Assembly: GCA_001556125.1 (NCBI GenBank)
Contig: LSIG01000110.1
Coordinates: 168,715-232,714 of the forward strand
Direction: 5' to 3'
Origin: Rhizobiales bacterium CCH10-E5
GTDB taxonomy: Bacteria > Pseudomonadota > Alphaproteobacteria > Rhizobiales > Beijerinckiaceae
DNA length: 64,000 nt
Below are positions 9,404 through 17,510 of this stretch, piece after piece. Within the stretch, counting starts at the first letter, position 1; every line of letters starts with the position of its first letter. The position numbers and the translations under genes were made by a program. Below the pieces are notes generated by a model that saw only the letters and a list, made by a program, of their open reading frames with translations, was not told where the DNA came from and did not search any database.

Positions 9404-10200
9404 CGGCCATCGAGCGCATCGCCTCGGCCGTCGTCTGGGGTCTGGCCGCCTTCACTGTGGTCTTCCTGCTGACGCCGCTCGTCGTCAGCGTGCTGGTGTC
9501 CTTCGGCTCCAGCGCCGTCTTCACCCTGCCGGCGCCGAGCTGGTCGCTGCGCTGGTACCACGCGCTCGGCCGTTCGCGCGAGCTCTGGCCGGTGGTCGCC
9601 ACCTCGGTCCAGCTCGCGGCGGCGTCGACTGCGATTGCGCTTCTGCTCGGAACGCTCTGCGCCATCGGCCTGCTGCGCGGCCAGTTCCGCGGCCGCGACG
9701 GCATCGTCACCTTCCTGGTCTCGCCGCTGATGCTGCCCGGCCTCGTCATCGGCATCGCGATGCTGGAGAGCTTCCGGGCGGCGGGCCTGCGCGACGTGTG
9801 GCTGAGCCTGATCCTGGCCCATGTCGTGATCACGCTGCCTTACGTCGTGCGCACCGTCTATGCGGCGCTCTCCCTGTTCGACTTCACGCTGATCGACGCC
9901 GCCCGCACGCTCGGCCTGTCCTATCCCAAGGCTGTTCTCAAGGTGCTGGTGCCCTCGCTCGCCCCGGCCTTCCTCACCTCGGGAATGTTCGCTTTCCTGG
10001 CGTCGATGGACAATTATCCGATCTCGATCTTCTTCACCGACGCCTGGACCAAGACATTGCCCATACAGATGCTGCAATATGTCGAGGAGAGCCCCGATCC
10101 GACGATCGCGGCGATCTCCGCCCTGCTGATCCTGCTCGCCGCCGCCGTGCTCGTCATCGGCGACCGGCTGGTGGGCCTGCGCCGGATGGCCGATCTCTGA
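9400..10200 (+). CDS. ABC transporter permease 2 (PotC type)
   Basis: A 266-residue permease with six membrane segments and a standard EAA loop (LIDAARTLGLSYPKAVLKVLVPSLAP). The start is the GTG at 9400, overlapping the permease 1 stop. Its TGA overlaps the ATG of the PuuE-like gene that follows, which ties uptake directly to a hydrolase. The SMDNYPISIFF segment near the last membrane span is typical of PotC-like subunits. Confidence 0.93.
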   Translation: MTAIERIASAVVWGLAAFTVVFLLTPLVVSVLVSFGSSAVFTLPAPSWSLRWYHALGRSRELWPVVATSVQLAAASTAIALLLGTLCAIGLLRGQFRGRDGIVTFLVSPLMLPGLVIGIAMLESFRAAGLRDVWLSLILAHVVITLPYVVRTVYAALSLFDFTLIDAARTLGLSYPKAVLKVLVPSLAPAFLTSGMFAFLASMDNYPISIFFTDAWTKTLPIQMLQYVEESPDPTIAAISALLILLAAAVLVIGDRLVGLRRMADL

Positions 10201-11105
10201 TGGCTTCTCCCGCGAGCGACCGCGATTTCCGCGGCTATGGCAGCAATCCGCCCGCGATCCGCTGGCCGAACGACGCGCGGCTCGCCGTTTCCGTCGTGGT
10301 CAATGTCGAGGAGGGCGCGGAGCTCTCGATCGGCCAGGGCGACGAGCGCAACGAGAGCGTCTACGAGGTGGTCGAGGAGATCACCGGCGTACGCGATCTC
10401 TGCATGGAATCGCATTTCGAATACGGCCCGCGCGCCGGCTGGCCGCGCATCCGCGCGCTGCTGAAGCAATATGGCGTGGCGGCGACGCTGAACGCCAATG
10501 GCCGCGCCGTCGCGCTCTCACCCTGGCTGGTGCAGGAGGCGGTCGCCGACGGGCATGAGGTCGCGGCCCATGGCTGGCGCTGGGAGCGGCACGCCCATAT
10601 GGACGAGGCGCAGGAGCGCGAGGCGATCGCGCGCGCGGTTGCCGCGATCACGGAGGCCGCCGGTACGCCCCCCGTCGGCTGGCACACGCGCTCGGCGACC
10701 TCGCTCAACACCCGCCGGCTCCTGCGCGAGCATGGCGGCTTCCTCTATGATTCCAACGCCTACAATGACGACCTTCCCTTTCTGGTCGATGTCGAGGGCG
10801 GGCCGCATCTGGTGCTGCCCTATGCCTTCGACACCAACGACATGCGCTTCCAACGTGGTGGCGGCTTCGTCTTCGGGGACGATTTCGCGCGCTACTGCAT
10901 CGACGCCTTCGACCGGCTCTACGCAGAAGGCGGCACGGCGCCACGGATGATGTCGGTGGGCTTGCACCTGCGCATCATCGGCCGGCCCGGACGGATCGGC
11001 GGGCTCGAGCGCTTCCTGGCGCATGCGGCGTCAAAGCCCGGCGTCTGGTTCGCGCGGCGCGACGCGATCGCGCGGCATTGGCTGGCGGAACTGGGGAAGA
11101 GTTGA
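10200..11105 (+). CDS. PuuE-type polysaccharide-deacetylase-fold hydrolase 1 (allantoinase-like)
   Basis: A 301-residue NodB-fold protein resembling PuuE, the metal-independent allantoinase that opens the hydantoin ring of allantoin. The metal-binding Asp pair of true deacetylases is replaced by the PuuE signature (VVVNVEEGAELSI), and the HGWRW motif is present (AAHGWRWERHAH). RGYGSNPP near the N-terminus and SVGLHLRIIGRPGR near the C-terminus also match. The ATG overlaps the permease stop by one base. This is one of three diverged paralogues in the window, so substrates other than allantoin, such as other cyclic amides, are possible. Confidence 0.85.
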   Translation: MASPASDRDFRGYGSNPPAIRWPNDARLAVSVVVNVEEGAELSIGQGDERNESVYEVVEEITGVRDLCMESHFEYGPRAGWPRIRALLKQYGVAATLNANGRAVALSPWLVQEAVADGHEVAAHGWRWERHAHMDEAQEREAIARAVAAITEAAGTPPVGWHTRSATSLNTRRLLREHGGFLYDSNAYNDDLPFLVDVEGGPHLVLPYAFDTNDMRFQRGGGFVFGDDFARYCIDAFDRLYAEGGTAPRMMSVGLHLRIIGRPGRIGGLERFLAHAASKPGVWFARRDAIARHWLAELGKS

Positions 11106-11120
11106 CGTCAGTTGCACTCG

Positions 11121-11166
11121 ACGCCGTCATCCCGGGTCTCCCTCCGGTCGCCCGGGATGACGGCGT
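11121..11166. repeat. Palindromic intergenic repeat, short form
   Basis: A perfect 16-bp inverted repeat (ACGCCGTCATCCCGGG at 11121-11136 and its complement at 11151-11166) around a 14-nt loop, between the two PuuE-like genes. It has the GTCAT/ATGAC ends shared with six other intergenic repeats up to 28.9 kb. In RNA it would form a strong stem-loop able to protect or attenuate the operon transcript. Confidence 0.8.
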
Positions 11167-11183
11167 GAACTAGGATCGGCCGC

Positions 11184-12092
11184 ATGACCCACCGCGACCT
11201 CGAAGGCTATGCCGGCGCCTGGCCGGACTTCACCTGGCCCAATGGCCGGCGGCTCGCCGTCTCCGTCGTGATCAATTTCGAGGAGGGCGCGGAGCTTCAG
11301 GTCGGCGACGGCGATGCGCGCTCGGAGAGCATGGGCGAGGTGATCAGCGTCGTTCCCGCCGGCAAGCGCGACCAGGGCCAGGAGCAGATTTTCGGCTATG
11401 GCACGCGCGCCGGGCTCTGGCGCATGCTCGACGCGCTCGACGACAACGCCATCCGCGCGACGATCTTCTTCTGCGGCCGCGCCGTCGAACGCTCGCCGGC
11501 GCTAGCGAAGGCCGTGGTGGCGCGCGGCCATGAGCCGGCGGTGCATGGCTGGCGCTGGCGGCCGCACGCCGATTACGAGACGCCTCAAGCGGAGGCTGCC
11601 GACCTCGACGCCTGCGTCGCCACCATCACGGCAGCGACGGGTGTCGCGCCCGTCGGCTTCTTCTGCCGCGGCGGGGAGAGCCCCTGGACGCGGGAGCTTC
11701 TGGCCCAGCGCGGCTTTCTCTACACCTCCAACGGCTTCGACGACGATTTGCCCTATTGGGATCGCGCACCGGGGCGCCCGCCCCTGCTCGTCGTGCCCTA
11801 TGCGCTCGACAGCAACGACCTGAAGTTCTTCCACCCCAACGGCTTCGTCCGTGCCCGCGAGATGGTGGAGTACGTCACCGACGCGCTCGACGTGCTGGAG
11901 GCGGAGGCCGCGCGCGGCCTGCCGCGGCTGCTCAATCTCGGCTTCCACTTGCGGATCGTCGGGCGCCCGGCGCGCTTCGCCGCCTTTCGCGACATCATGA
12001 ACCTGCTGGCGGTCCGGCGCGACCGACTCTGGATCGCGGGCCGCGCCGAGATCGCGCGCGCCTTCATCGCCGCCGTGCCGGAGAGCCCCTGA
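11184..12092 (+). CDS. PuuE-type polysaccharide-deacetylase-fold hydrolase 2
   Basis: A 302-residue paralogue of the preceding gene with the same PuuE markers: VVINFEEGAELQV at about residue 36, VHGWRWRPHADYET at about residue 118, and LGFHLRIVGRPARF near the end. Compared with paralogue 1 it has FFCRGGESPWTRELL where PuuE proteins usually have W(H/Y)xRxxxSxNTR, so the substrate pocket probably differs. Its stop overlaps the ATG of the racemase-like gene (TGATG). It is likely part of the sigma-54 operon, after a stem-loop repeat. Confidence 0.82.
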   Translation: MTHRDLEGYAGAWPDFTWPNGRRLAVSVVINFEEGAELQVGDGDARSESMGEVISVVPAGKRDQGQEQIFGYGTRAGLWRMLDALDDNAIRATIFFCGRAVERSPALAKAVVARGHEPAVHGWRWRPHADYETPQAEAADLDACVATITAATGVAPVGFFCRGGESPWTRELLAQRGFLYTSNGFDDDLPYWDRAPGRPPLLVVPYALDSNDLKFFHPNGFVRAREMVEYVTDALDVLEAEAARGLPRLLNLGFHLRIVGRPARFAAFRDIMNLLAVRRDRLWIAGRAEIARAFIAAVPESP

Positions 12093-12748
12093 TGCGCCTG
12101 CTGCTGATCAACCCCAACACCAATGCCGCCACGACCAACATGATGCGTGCCATCGCCCAGGCGGCGGCGCCGGGCGGCACCGTGATCGACGCGATGAGCG
12201 CGCCCTATGGCGTGCCGCTGATCACGAATGAAGAGGCACTGGCGCAGTCGGCGAAGGCGGTGCAGGCGCTGACGGGGACGATCACCACGACCCCGCCGGA
12301 CGGCGTCATCATCGCCGCCTTCGGCGATCCCGGCCTGGCGGCGCTGCGGCTTCGCCTCTCCTGCCCGGTCACCGGCATCGCCGAGGCCGGCATGGCCGAG
12401 GCGGGAGCGGGCCGGCGGCCCTTCGCGGTGGTGACGACGACGCCCGATCTCGTCGCCTCGATCACCGGGCTCGCCCAGGCCTACGGCCATGACAAGACGT
12501 TCCGGGGCGTCGCGCTGACGAAGGGCGACGTCCACGCCATCATGGCCGATCACGCCACGCTGGTGGAGGCGCTGGCCGAGGCCTGCAAGGAGGCGATCGA
12601 GACGCTGGGCGCGCAGGCGCTGGTGATCGGCGGCGGCCCGCTCGGCCAGGCGGCGCAATCCCTCTCGCTGCGCTTCCCAGTACCGGTGATCGCGCCGATC
12701 CCCGCGGCGGTGCGGCTGGCGCAGAAGCGGGTTTCGCGAGGGCATTGA
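12092..12748 (+). CDS. Asp/Glu/hydantoin racemase-fold protein lacking both catalytic cysteines
   Basis: A 218-residue protein that starts MRLLLINPNTNAATTNMM, the hallmark of the hydantoin/allantoin racemase branch, and keeps the phosphate/carboxylate-binding fold. Active racemases use two cysteines, normally in xxACFxDPG and LGCAGM. Here the first is Ala76 (VIIAAFGDPGL) and the second Gly181 (LVIGGGPLGQ). The remaining cysteines (about 91 and 165) are not at catalytic positions. It is therefore unlikely to racemise by the two-base mechanism; it may be a lyase, a binding protein or a decayed enzyme. Last gene of the plus operon. Confidence 0.82.
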   Translation: MRLLLINPNTNAATTNMMRAIAQAAAPGGTVIDAMSAPYGVPLITNEEALAQSAKAVQALTGTITTTPPDGVIIAAFGDPGLAALRLRLSCPVTGIAEAGMAEAGAGRRPFAVVTTTPDLVASITGLAQAYGHDKTFRGVALTKGDVHAIMADHATLVEALAEACKEAIETLGAQALVIGGGPLGQAAQSLSLRFPVPVIAPIPAAVRLAQKRVSRGH

Positions 12749-12778
12749 GCGTCGCTTCTGGGGGCCGCCGAACCTCCA

Positions 12779-12925
12779 CCGTCATTCCGGGGCTTCGCGG
12801 CAGCGAAGAGCCCGGAACCCAGAACCGATGCCGTTGGGTGCTGGGACAAAGCGCTCGACTGGTCCCTGAGACGTTATCGGTTCTGGGTTCCGGGCTCAGG
12901 CCTTCGGTCTGCCCCGGAATGACGG
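12779..12925. repeat. Large palindromic repeat between the convergent operons
   Basis: The outer arms, CCGTCATTCCGGGGC (12779-12793) and its complement (12911-12925), are a perfect 15-bp match. Inside lies a second perfect inverted repeat of 22 bp (12808-12829 with 12876-12897), flanked by small hairpins such as TTCGCGGCAGCGAA. The whole would fold as a branched, cloverleaf-like structure. It lies between two converging operons and could terminate both. Confidence 0.85.
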
Positions 12926-12963
12926 CCTGGTTCCGGGCACATGGGTAGTTTCGACGTCGCCCG

Positions 12964-14514
12964 TCAGAAGCGCCCGCTCGGGCGGTAGAAGGGCTCGTCG
13001 CCCTGCCCGTCGAGATAGCCGTCATAGAAGCGGCGGACATGCGGCAGCAGCGCCTGCGAGAGGGCGATGCGGTCCCGCTCGGCCGGCGATTTCGGCTTCG
13101 CCAGCGCCTCGGCGAGGCCAGCCAGAACGGCGTCGCGGTCGATCCTGGTGAAGCGGCGCTCGCGATAGACGAATTCGCCGGCGATCATGACGCTGTGGAC
13201 GGCCTTCGCCTTGGCGCGCTGGACCAGCACCTCGACGAAGCCGAGGCCATCGTCCTGATAGGGATAGGTCACCGCCGGCCAGTCGAACATCACGAGATCG
13301 ACCGCCATGCCAGGCTCGAGCCGGCCGATGCGGCCGGCGAAGGGGGTCGTGCGCGCCCCGCCTTCGGTCGCCATGCGCAGCACCTGCGCCGGCGAGGGAT
13401 GGGGCGCGTCGATGCCGGGCTCGCGATGGGCGCGCAGGACGAGCCGCATCTCCTGCAGCATGTCGCGGTCGTCGTTGATGCCGGCCTCGTCGATGCCGAT
13501 GGCGACGGGGATTTTGCGGGCGAGGAAGCGGTTGACCGGCGCCACGCCGCTCTTCAGCCGGAAGTTCGAACTGCAATTGTGGCAGATGCAGACGCCGCGA
13601 TCGGCCGCGAGCTCGATATCGGCCTCGCTCATCCAGACGCCGTGGCCGATGGTGAAATGCGGGCCGAGCAGGCCGAGCCGGTCGAGATGGGCGAGCGCCG
13701 AGCCGCCCGTGCGCTTGAGGGCATAGGCCTTCTGATAGGGCGTCTCAAGCACATGCATATGGACCGGCAGACCGGTGCGGCGCTGCAGCTCGCCGGTGAC
13801 ACTGAGCGCTTCCTCCGAGAGCCAGTGCAAATTGGCGGGCGCGATCTGGATGCGGATGCGCCCGGCCTCGCCCTCGCCCCGACCATGGCGCGCCAGTAAT
13901 TCCTCGAAAACTGCAACCTGGTCGGAGAGCGGCACGGTGAAGCGCTGGAAGAAGGCGCTCGCGGCCGGGCGCAGCTCCTCGGGCAGACGAGCGACGAAAT
14001 CCTGGTCGGCCTCGTAGACGAGCCGGTTCTGGTCGCGCAGCGCCATCGAGTAGGAGGCGCGCATGCCGATATCGCGATAGGCGCTGATGACCTTCTCGGC
14101 GGCAGCAAGGATGTCGGCCGGCGTACCCGGCGCGCGGCTGTGGAGATGCTGAACGGTGGTGACGCCGCTCTCGATCATCTCGAAGGCGGAGAACAGCGTG
14201 TCGGCGTAGAGATCGACATCGCGCAGCGCGATGCGGCTGGCGAACCAGAGTTCGAGCGGGTGGTCCGGCGAGCCGAGTTGCAGCGGCGTCAGGCCGACAT
14301 GGTGATGCGCGTTGACGAAGCCCGGCGTGATCGCGAAGTCACGCCCGCCGGTCACCGTCGCTTCGGGATTGGCCGCCTTCAGATCGGCGAGCGGCCCGGT
14401 CGCGACGATGATGCCGCCCTCGCAGGCGACACCGGCGTCCTGCAGGACGACCGGCTCGCCTGCGGCGTCGAAGCCGGTGAGGAGCGTCCCGCCCCAGATG
14501 ATCTGTGTGGTCAT
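12964..14514 (-). CDS. Amidohydrolase, TRZ/ATZ (8-oxoguanine deaminase-like) family
   Basis: A 516-residue metal-dependent hydrolase. The beta/alpha-barrel metal ligands are visible in order: PGFVNAHHHVGL, VHMHVLETPYQKAYAL, IGHGVWMSEADIELAADRGVCICHNCSSN and GIDEAGINDDRDMLQEMRL (metal Asp). Relatives deaminate or dechlorinate triazines, 8-oxoguanine, cytosine or adenosine derivatives, so a heterocycle amidohydrolase or deaminase fits the ureide/purine context. The ATG is 2 bp after the NHL-protein stop. It is the last gene of the minus-strand operon. Confidence 0.87.
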   Translation of the reverse strand: MTTQIIWGGTLLTGFDAAGEPVVLQDAGVACEGGIIVATGPLADLKAANPEATVTGGRDFAITPGFVNAHHHVGLTPLQLGSPDHPLELWFASRIALRDVDLYADTLFSAFEMIESGVTTVQHLHSRAPGTPADILAAAEKVISAYRDIGMRASYSMALRDQNRLVYEADQDFVARLPEELRPAASAFFQRFTVPLSDQVAVFEELLARHGRGEGEAGRIRIQIAPANLHWLSEEALSVTGELQRRTGLPVHMHVLETPYQKAYALKRTGGSALAHLDRLGLLGPHFTIGHGVWMSEADIELAADRGVCICHNCSSNFRLKSGVAPVNRFLARKIPVAIGIDEAGINDDRDMLQEMRLVLRAHREPGIDAPHPSPAQVLRMATEGGARTTPFAGRIGRLEPGMAVDLVMFDWPAVTYPYQDDGLGFVEVLVQRAKAKAVHSVMIAGEFVYRERRFTRIDRDAVLAGLAEALAKPKSPAERDRIALSQALLPHVRRFYDGYLDGQGDEPFYRPSGRF

Positions 14515-14516
14515 GC

Positions 14517-15371
14517 CTACTCGTCCAGCAGACGCAGCCGCGTCAGCCGGCTCGGATTGCTCTCGGCCAGCAGGATGTCGCCACCCGGCATGCCGTAGAT
14601 GCCGTGCGCGCCGTTGAGGAAGGGGCGGCAGCGGCCGAGGCGCTCGCCATGGGGACCGATCTTCTGCAGGGTCGGCTGGTTGTCGGTGACATAGGTGTTG
14701 CCGTCCTCGTCGCCCCAGATCGCGACGGGGTCGCGGAAATGGCTCCAGGTCGCGAGATGCTGGCCATTTCGGTCGAAGACCTGGACGCGGTTGTGCGTGC
14801 GGTCGACGACGACGACGCGTCCATCGGCATGAGTCCAGAGCGCATGCGGCCAGCCGAACTGGCCTTCGCCGGCGCCATGCTCGCCCCAGCTCTGGAGGTG
14901 GACGCCAAAGGCCGAGAAGCGGTGGATGCGGCTCGCGGCATAGCCATCGGCGACATAGATGTCGCCCCAGGCCGAGACATGCACGTCGGTCGGGTGGTTG
15001 AAGGGCGAAAGCGGCTCGCTGCGCTGGCCGAGGCCGCCCAGGCGCTCGCCGCTCGCCGAGCAGATGACGATCTCATGCATGTCGCGATCGACGCAGAGGA
15101 GACGCCCCTGCGCATCGACGGTGAGCATGTGGGAATCGGCGATCAGGTCGCCGCCCCAGCCGCCGAGATACTCCCCCTCGGGCGATAGCTCGACCACACG
15201 CGGATCGTCGGGTTGGGTCAGGGGATCGTGCCGCAGCATGACGAAGATATGCCCGCGGGCATCGACCGTCACATCGGTGACGAAGCCGGCATTCTGCGGC
15301 CAGGAGCCGAAGGGCCGCTCGATCAGGTAGCGGGCATCGCCGAGGGCGACGATGAGGTCGGGCTTGGGCAA
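14517..15371 (-). CDS. NHL-repeat beta-propeller protein
   Basis: A 284-residue protein built from NHL-type propeller blades, seen as repeated G-x-I-x-V-D/A-D patterns (VTVDARGHIFVML, LTVDAQGRLLCVDR, VHVSAWGDIYVADGYAASRIHRFS, WTHADGRVVVVDRTHNRVQVFDRNGQHL). The fold is shared with peptidyl-alpha-hydroxyglycine lyases and gluconolactonase-like enzymes. No signal peptide is apparent. It is tightly coupled (2-bp gap) to the amidohydrolase, which suggests a linked step such as lactone or adduct hydrolysis, but no catalytic residue set can be assigned with confidence. Confidence 0.75.
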   Translation of the reverse strand: MPKPDLIVALGDARYLIERPFGSWPQNAGFVTDVTVDARGHIFVMLRHDPLTQPDDPRVVELSPEGEYLGGWGGDLIADSHMLTVDAQGRLLCVDRDMHEIVICSASGERLGGLGQRSEPLSPFNHPTDVHVSAWGDIYVADGYAASRIHRFSAFGVHLQSWGEHGAGEGQFGWPHALWTHADGRVVVVDRTHNRVQVFDRNGQHLATWSHFRDPVAIWGDEDGNTYVTDNQPTLQKIGPHGERLGRCRPFLNGAHGIYGMPGGDILLAESNPSRLTRLRLLDE

Positions 15372-15403
15372 GGGGGCATCCTATCGTGAAAGGGCTGCGC
15401 CCG

Positions 15404-15482
15404 GCGTCATTCCCGGCCGGAGCGCAGCGGAGAGCCGAGAATCTCCGGCAGGAGATGCTCGGGTCAAGCCCGAGCATGACGC
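15404..15482. repeat. Structured intergenic repeat, GCGTCAT...ATGACGC
   Basis: Terminal arms GCGTCAT (15404-15410) and ATGACGC (15476-15482) enclose a strong hairpin, ATGCTCGGG-TCAA-GCCCGAGCAT (15455-15477), and a smaller one (TCTCCGGCAGGAGA). It lies between puuE and the NHL gene of the same operon. A near copy occurs at 16429-16505. Confidence 0.8.
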
Positions 15483-15485
15483 GCG

Positions 15486-16394
15486 TCAGGCCGGCTGGAA
15501 AGGATGCGTCTTCGCCCAGTGCTTCGCAATGTCGAGCCGGCCGGTCACCCAGACGTTCTCGTGCTTCTGGACATAGTCGAGGAAGCGCGCGAGGCCCGCC
15601 GCGCGGGCGGGGTGGCCGATCAGGCGCATATGCAGGCCGACCGACATCATCTTGGGCTGGGTCGCCCCTTCCGCATAGAGCATGTCGAAGGCGTCCTTGT
15701 GCCAGTCGAAATAGTCGTTCGAGGTGGCGAAGAAGCCCGAGCCGAACTTGCCGTCATTGTTGACGAGCGAATAGGGCACGACGAGATGCGGCTTGCCGTC
15801 GACCACCTTCCAATAGGGCAATTCGTCGTCATAGGCGTCGGAATCGTAGAGGAAACCGCCCTCCTCCACGACGAGCCGCCGCGTGTTCACGCTGGGCCCA
15901 TAGCGGCAGTACCAGCCGAGCGGACGCTCGCCGACCGTGGCTTCGAGCGACTTGATCGCCTTGGCGATATGCTCGCGCTCCTCGTCCTCGGTGAGATCGT
16001 AGTGCTTGATCCAGCGCCAGCCATGGCAGCAGACGTCGAAACCGGACGCCCGGATCGCAGCCGCAGCGTCGGGGTTGCGCTCGATCGCGAGCGCGCAGCC
16101 GAACACCGTCATCGGCAGGCCGCGCTCCTGGAACAGCCGCATCAGCCGCCAGAAGCCGACACGGCTGCCATAGGCGAACATGCCCTCGCCGGCGAGGTCA
16201 CGGCCCTTGACCCCGGTCGGCAGGCCGTTGGCCTCGGTCAGGCCGAGTTCGGTGTAGCCCTCGCCGTCCTGGACGGAGGGCTCGGAACCTTCCTCGTAGT
16301 TCATCACGAAGTTGATCGCGATGCGGGCACCACCCGGCCATTGCGGATTGGGCGGGTTGGCGCCGTAGCCGATCAGGTCGCGGTCGTAGGTCAT
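15486..16394 (-). CDS. puuE: Allantoinase PuuE (polysaccharide-deacetylase fold)
   Basis: A 302-residue protein starting MTYDRDLIGYGANPPNPQWP, which is close to the classic PuuE start. FVMNYEEGSEPS and CCHGWRWIKHYDLTEDEEREH carry the EEG and HGWRW signatures, and YCRYGPSVNTRRLV and SVGLHMRLIGHPAR complete the family pattern. Of the three paralogues here it looks closest to characterised allantoinases, which hydrolyse allantoin to allantoate without a metal. The start at 16394 is chosen over the ATG four codons upstream because it matches the family N-terminus. It lies within the minus-strand sigma-54 operon, flanked by repeats on both sides. Confidence 0.88.
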   Translation of the reverse strand: MTYDRDLIGYGANPPNPQWPGGARIAINFVMNYEEGSEPSVQDGEGYTELGLTEANGLPTGVKGRDLAGEGMFAYGSRVGFWRLMRLFQERGLPMTVFGCALAIERNPDAAAAIRASGFDVCCHGWRWIKHYDLTEDEEREHIAKAIKSLEATVGERPLGWYCRYGPSVNTRRLVVEEGGFLYDSDAYDDELPYWKVVDGKPHLVVPYSLVNNDGKFGSGFFATSNDYFDWHKDAFDMLYAEGATQPKMMSVGLHMRLIGHPARAAGLARFLDYVQKHENVWVTGRLDIAKHWAKTHPFQPA

Positions 16395-16428
16395 GTCAGT
16401 CTCCATCCCGCAGGCATGCTGGCGAACA

Positions 16429-16505
16429 CGTCATTCTAGGGCGGAGCGAAGCGCAGACCCGAGAATCTCCGGCACGAGATGCTCGGGTCGAGCCCGAGCA
16501 TGACG
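16429..16505. repeat. Structured intergenic repeat, CGTCAT...ATGACG
   Basis: Arms CGTCAT (16429-16434) and ATGACG (16500-16505) with the internal hairpin ATGCTCGGG-TCGA-GCCCGAGCAT. It is about 80 percent identical by eye to the copy at 15404-15482, including the GAGAATCTCCGGCA core. It lies between the permease gene and puuE. Confidence 0.8.
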
Positions 16506-16527
16506 CGCCATATCGCCGTGCTAAGCT

Positions 16528-17346
16528 TCACCCGCTCATCCGCCGCGTCAGGCCGGTCAGGCGGTCCATCACGATCATCAGGATCAGCGTCGCCAGGATC
16601 AGCACGCCGGCGATGGCGGCGATGCGGACGTCGAGCGTCGTCTCCATCATCCCCCACATCCGGATCGGCAGCATGGCCGTGCGCGCGGTCGAGAGGAAGA
16701 GCGAGACCGGGACATTGTCCATCGAGGAGATGAAGGCGAGGAAGCAGCCTGCCGCGATCCCTGGCGCGATCAGCGGCAGGGTGATGCGACGGAAGCCGTA
16801 GAGGCGGCTGGCACCGAGATTGGCGGAGGCCTCGAGCAGGACCGGATCGAGCTGCGACAGGCTCGCCAGCGTGGTGCGGAAGACGAAGGGCGCGATCACC
16901 ACGAGATGGCCCGCGATCAGCAGGTTGAGCGAGGGCCTGATGCCGAGCACCGAGAAGAACATCAGCGCGGCCAAGCCGTAGGACAGCGTCGGCAGCACGA
17001 GCGGCGACAGGAAGCTCGCCTCCAGCACGCGCGCCGAGGGCCGCGCGACCCGTGAGATCGCCAGAGCCGCAAACACGGCGAGCACGCCGCCGATGGCGGT
17101 GGCGAGGCCGGCGACCCAGAGGCTGTTCAGCGCGGCCGTGTGGATCTGGGCCGAGCGGGTGGTGTCGAACAGCTCGCCATACCAGCGCAGCGACAGGCCG
17201 GGCGGCGGAAACTTCAGGGTCTGCGACGTCGTGAAGGAGGTCGCGATGACGACCAGCACCGGCCCGACCAGGATGAGGATGCCGAGTCCCGCGAGCAGGC
17301 CGATGATCCAGGAATAGCCGATGTCACCGAGCGTGGACCGCTGCAT
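16528..17346 (-). CDS. ABC transporter permease (PotC type), second system
   Basis: A 272-residue six-span inner-membrane permease. The EAA loop is LLEASANLGASRLYGFRRITLPLIAPGI, and the SSMDNVPVSLFLS segment parallels the PotC-like subunit of the first system. It forms an importer with the neighbouring permease (164 bp upstream, across a repeat), binding protein and ATPase. It is a paralogue of the 9400-10200 gene, so the two flanking operons carry related but separate transporters. Confidence 0.92.
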   Translation of the reverse strand: MQRSTLGDIGYSWIIGLLAGLGILILVGPVLVVIATSFTTSQTLKFPPPGLSLRWYGELFDTTRSAQIHTAALNSLWVAGLATAIGGVLAVFAALAISRVARPSARVLEASFLSPLVLPTLSYGLAALMFFSVLGIRPSLNLLIAGHLVVIAPFVFRTTLASLSQLDPVLLEASANLGASRLYGFRRITLPLIAPGIAAGCFLAFISSMDNVPVSLFLSTARTAMLPIRMWGMMETTLDVRIAAIAGVLILATLILMIVMDRLTGLTRRMSG

Positions 17347-17360
17347 GGCCTATTCCCCCT

Positions 17361-17487
17361 TGTCATTCCGGGGCGCGCCGACAGGCGCGAACCCGGAACC
17401 CACGACTGGGTCAATCGTGCAGGTTGTCTCTCGGCTCGCCCCATCATGGATTCTGGGTTCATCGCTGCGCGATGCCCCGGAAAGACA
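17361..17487. repeat. Structured intergenic repeat, long form
   Basis: Outer arms TGTCATTCCGGGGC (17361-17374) and GCCCCGGAAAGACA (17474-17487), one mismatch, resemble the repeat at 12779-12925 and share its ACCCGGAACCCA / TGGGTTC inner segments in degraded form. It lies between the two permease genes of the minus operon. Confidence 0.75.
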
Positions 17488-17510
17488 GCTGTGCAGGATC
17501 ATCACAGTCA

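Noticed and set aside
12779..12925. CRISPR-like or insertion-sequence origin of the large palindrome
   Set aside because: No regular spacers, no transposase, and the same ends recur in six other short intergenic copies.
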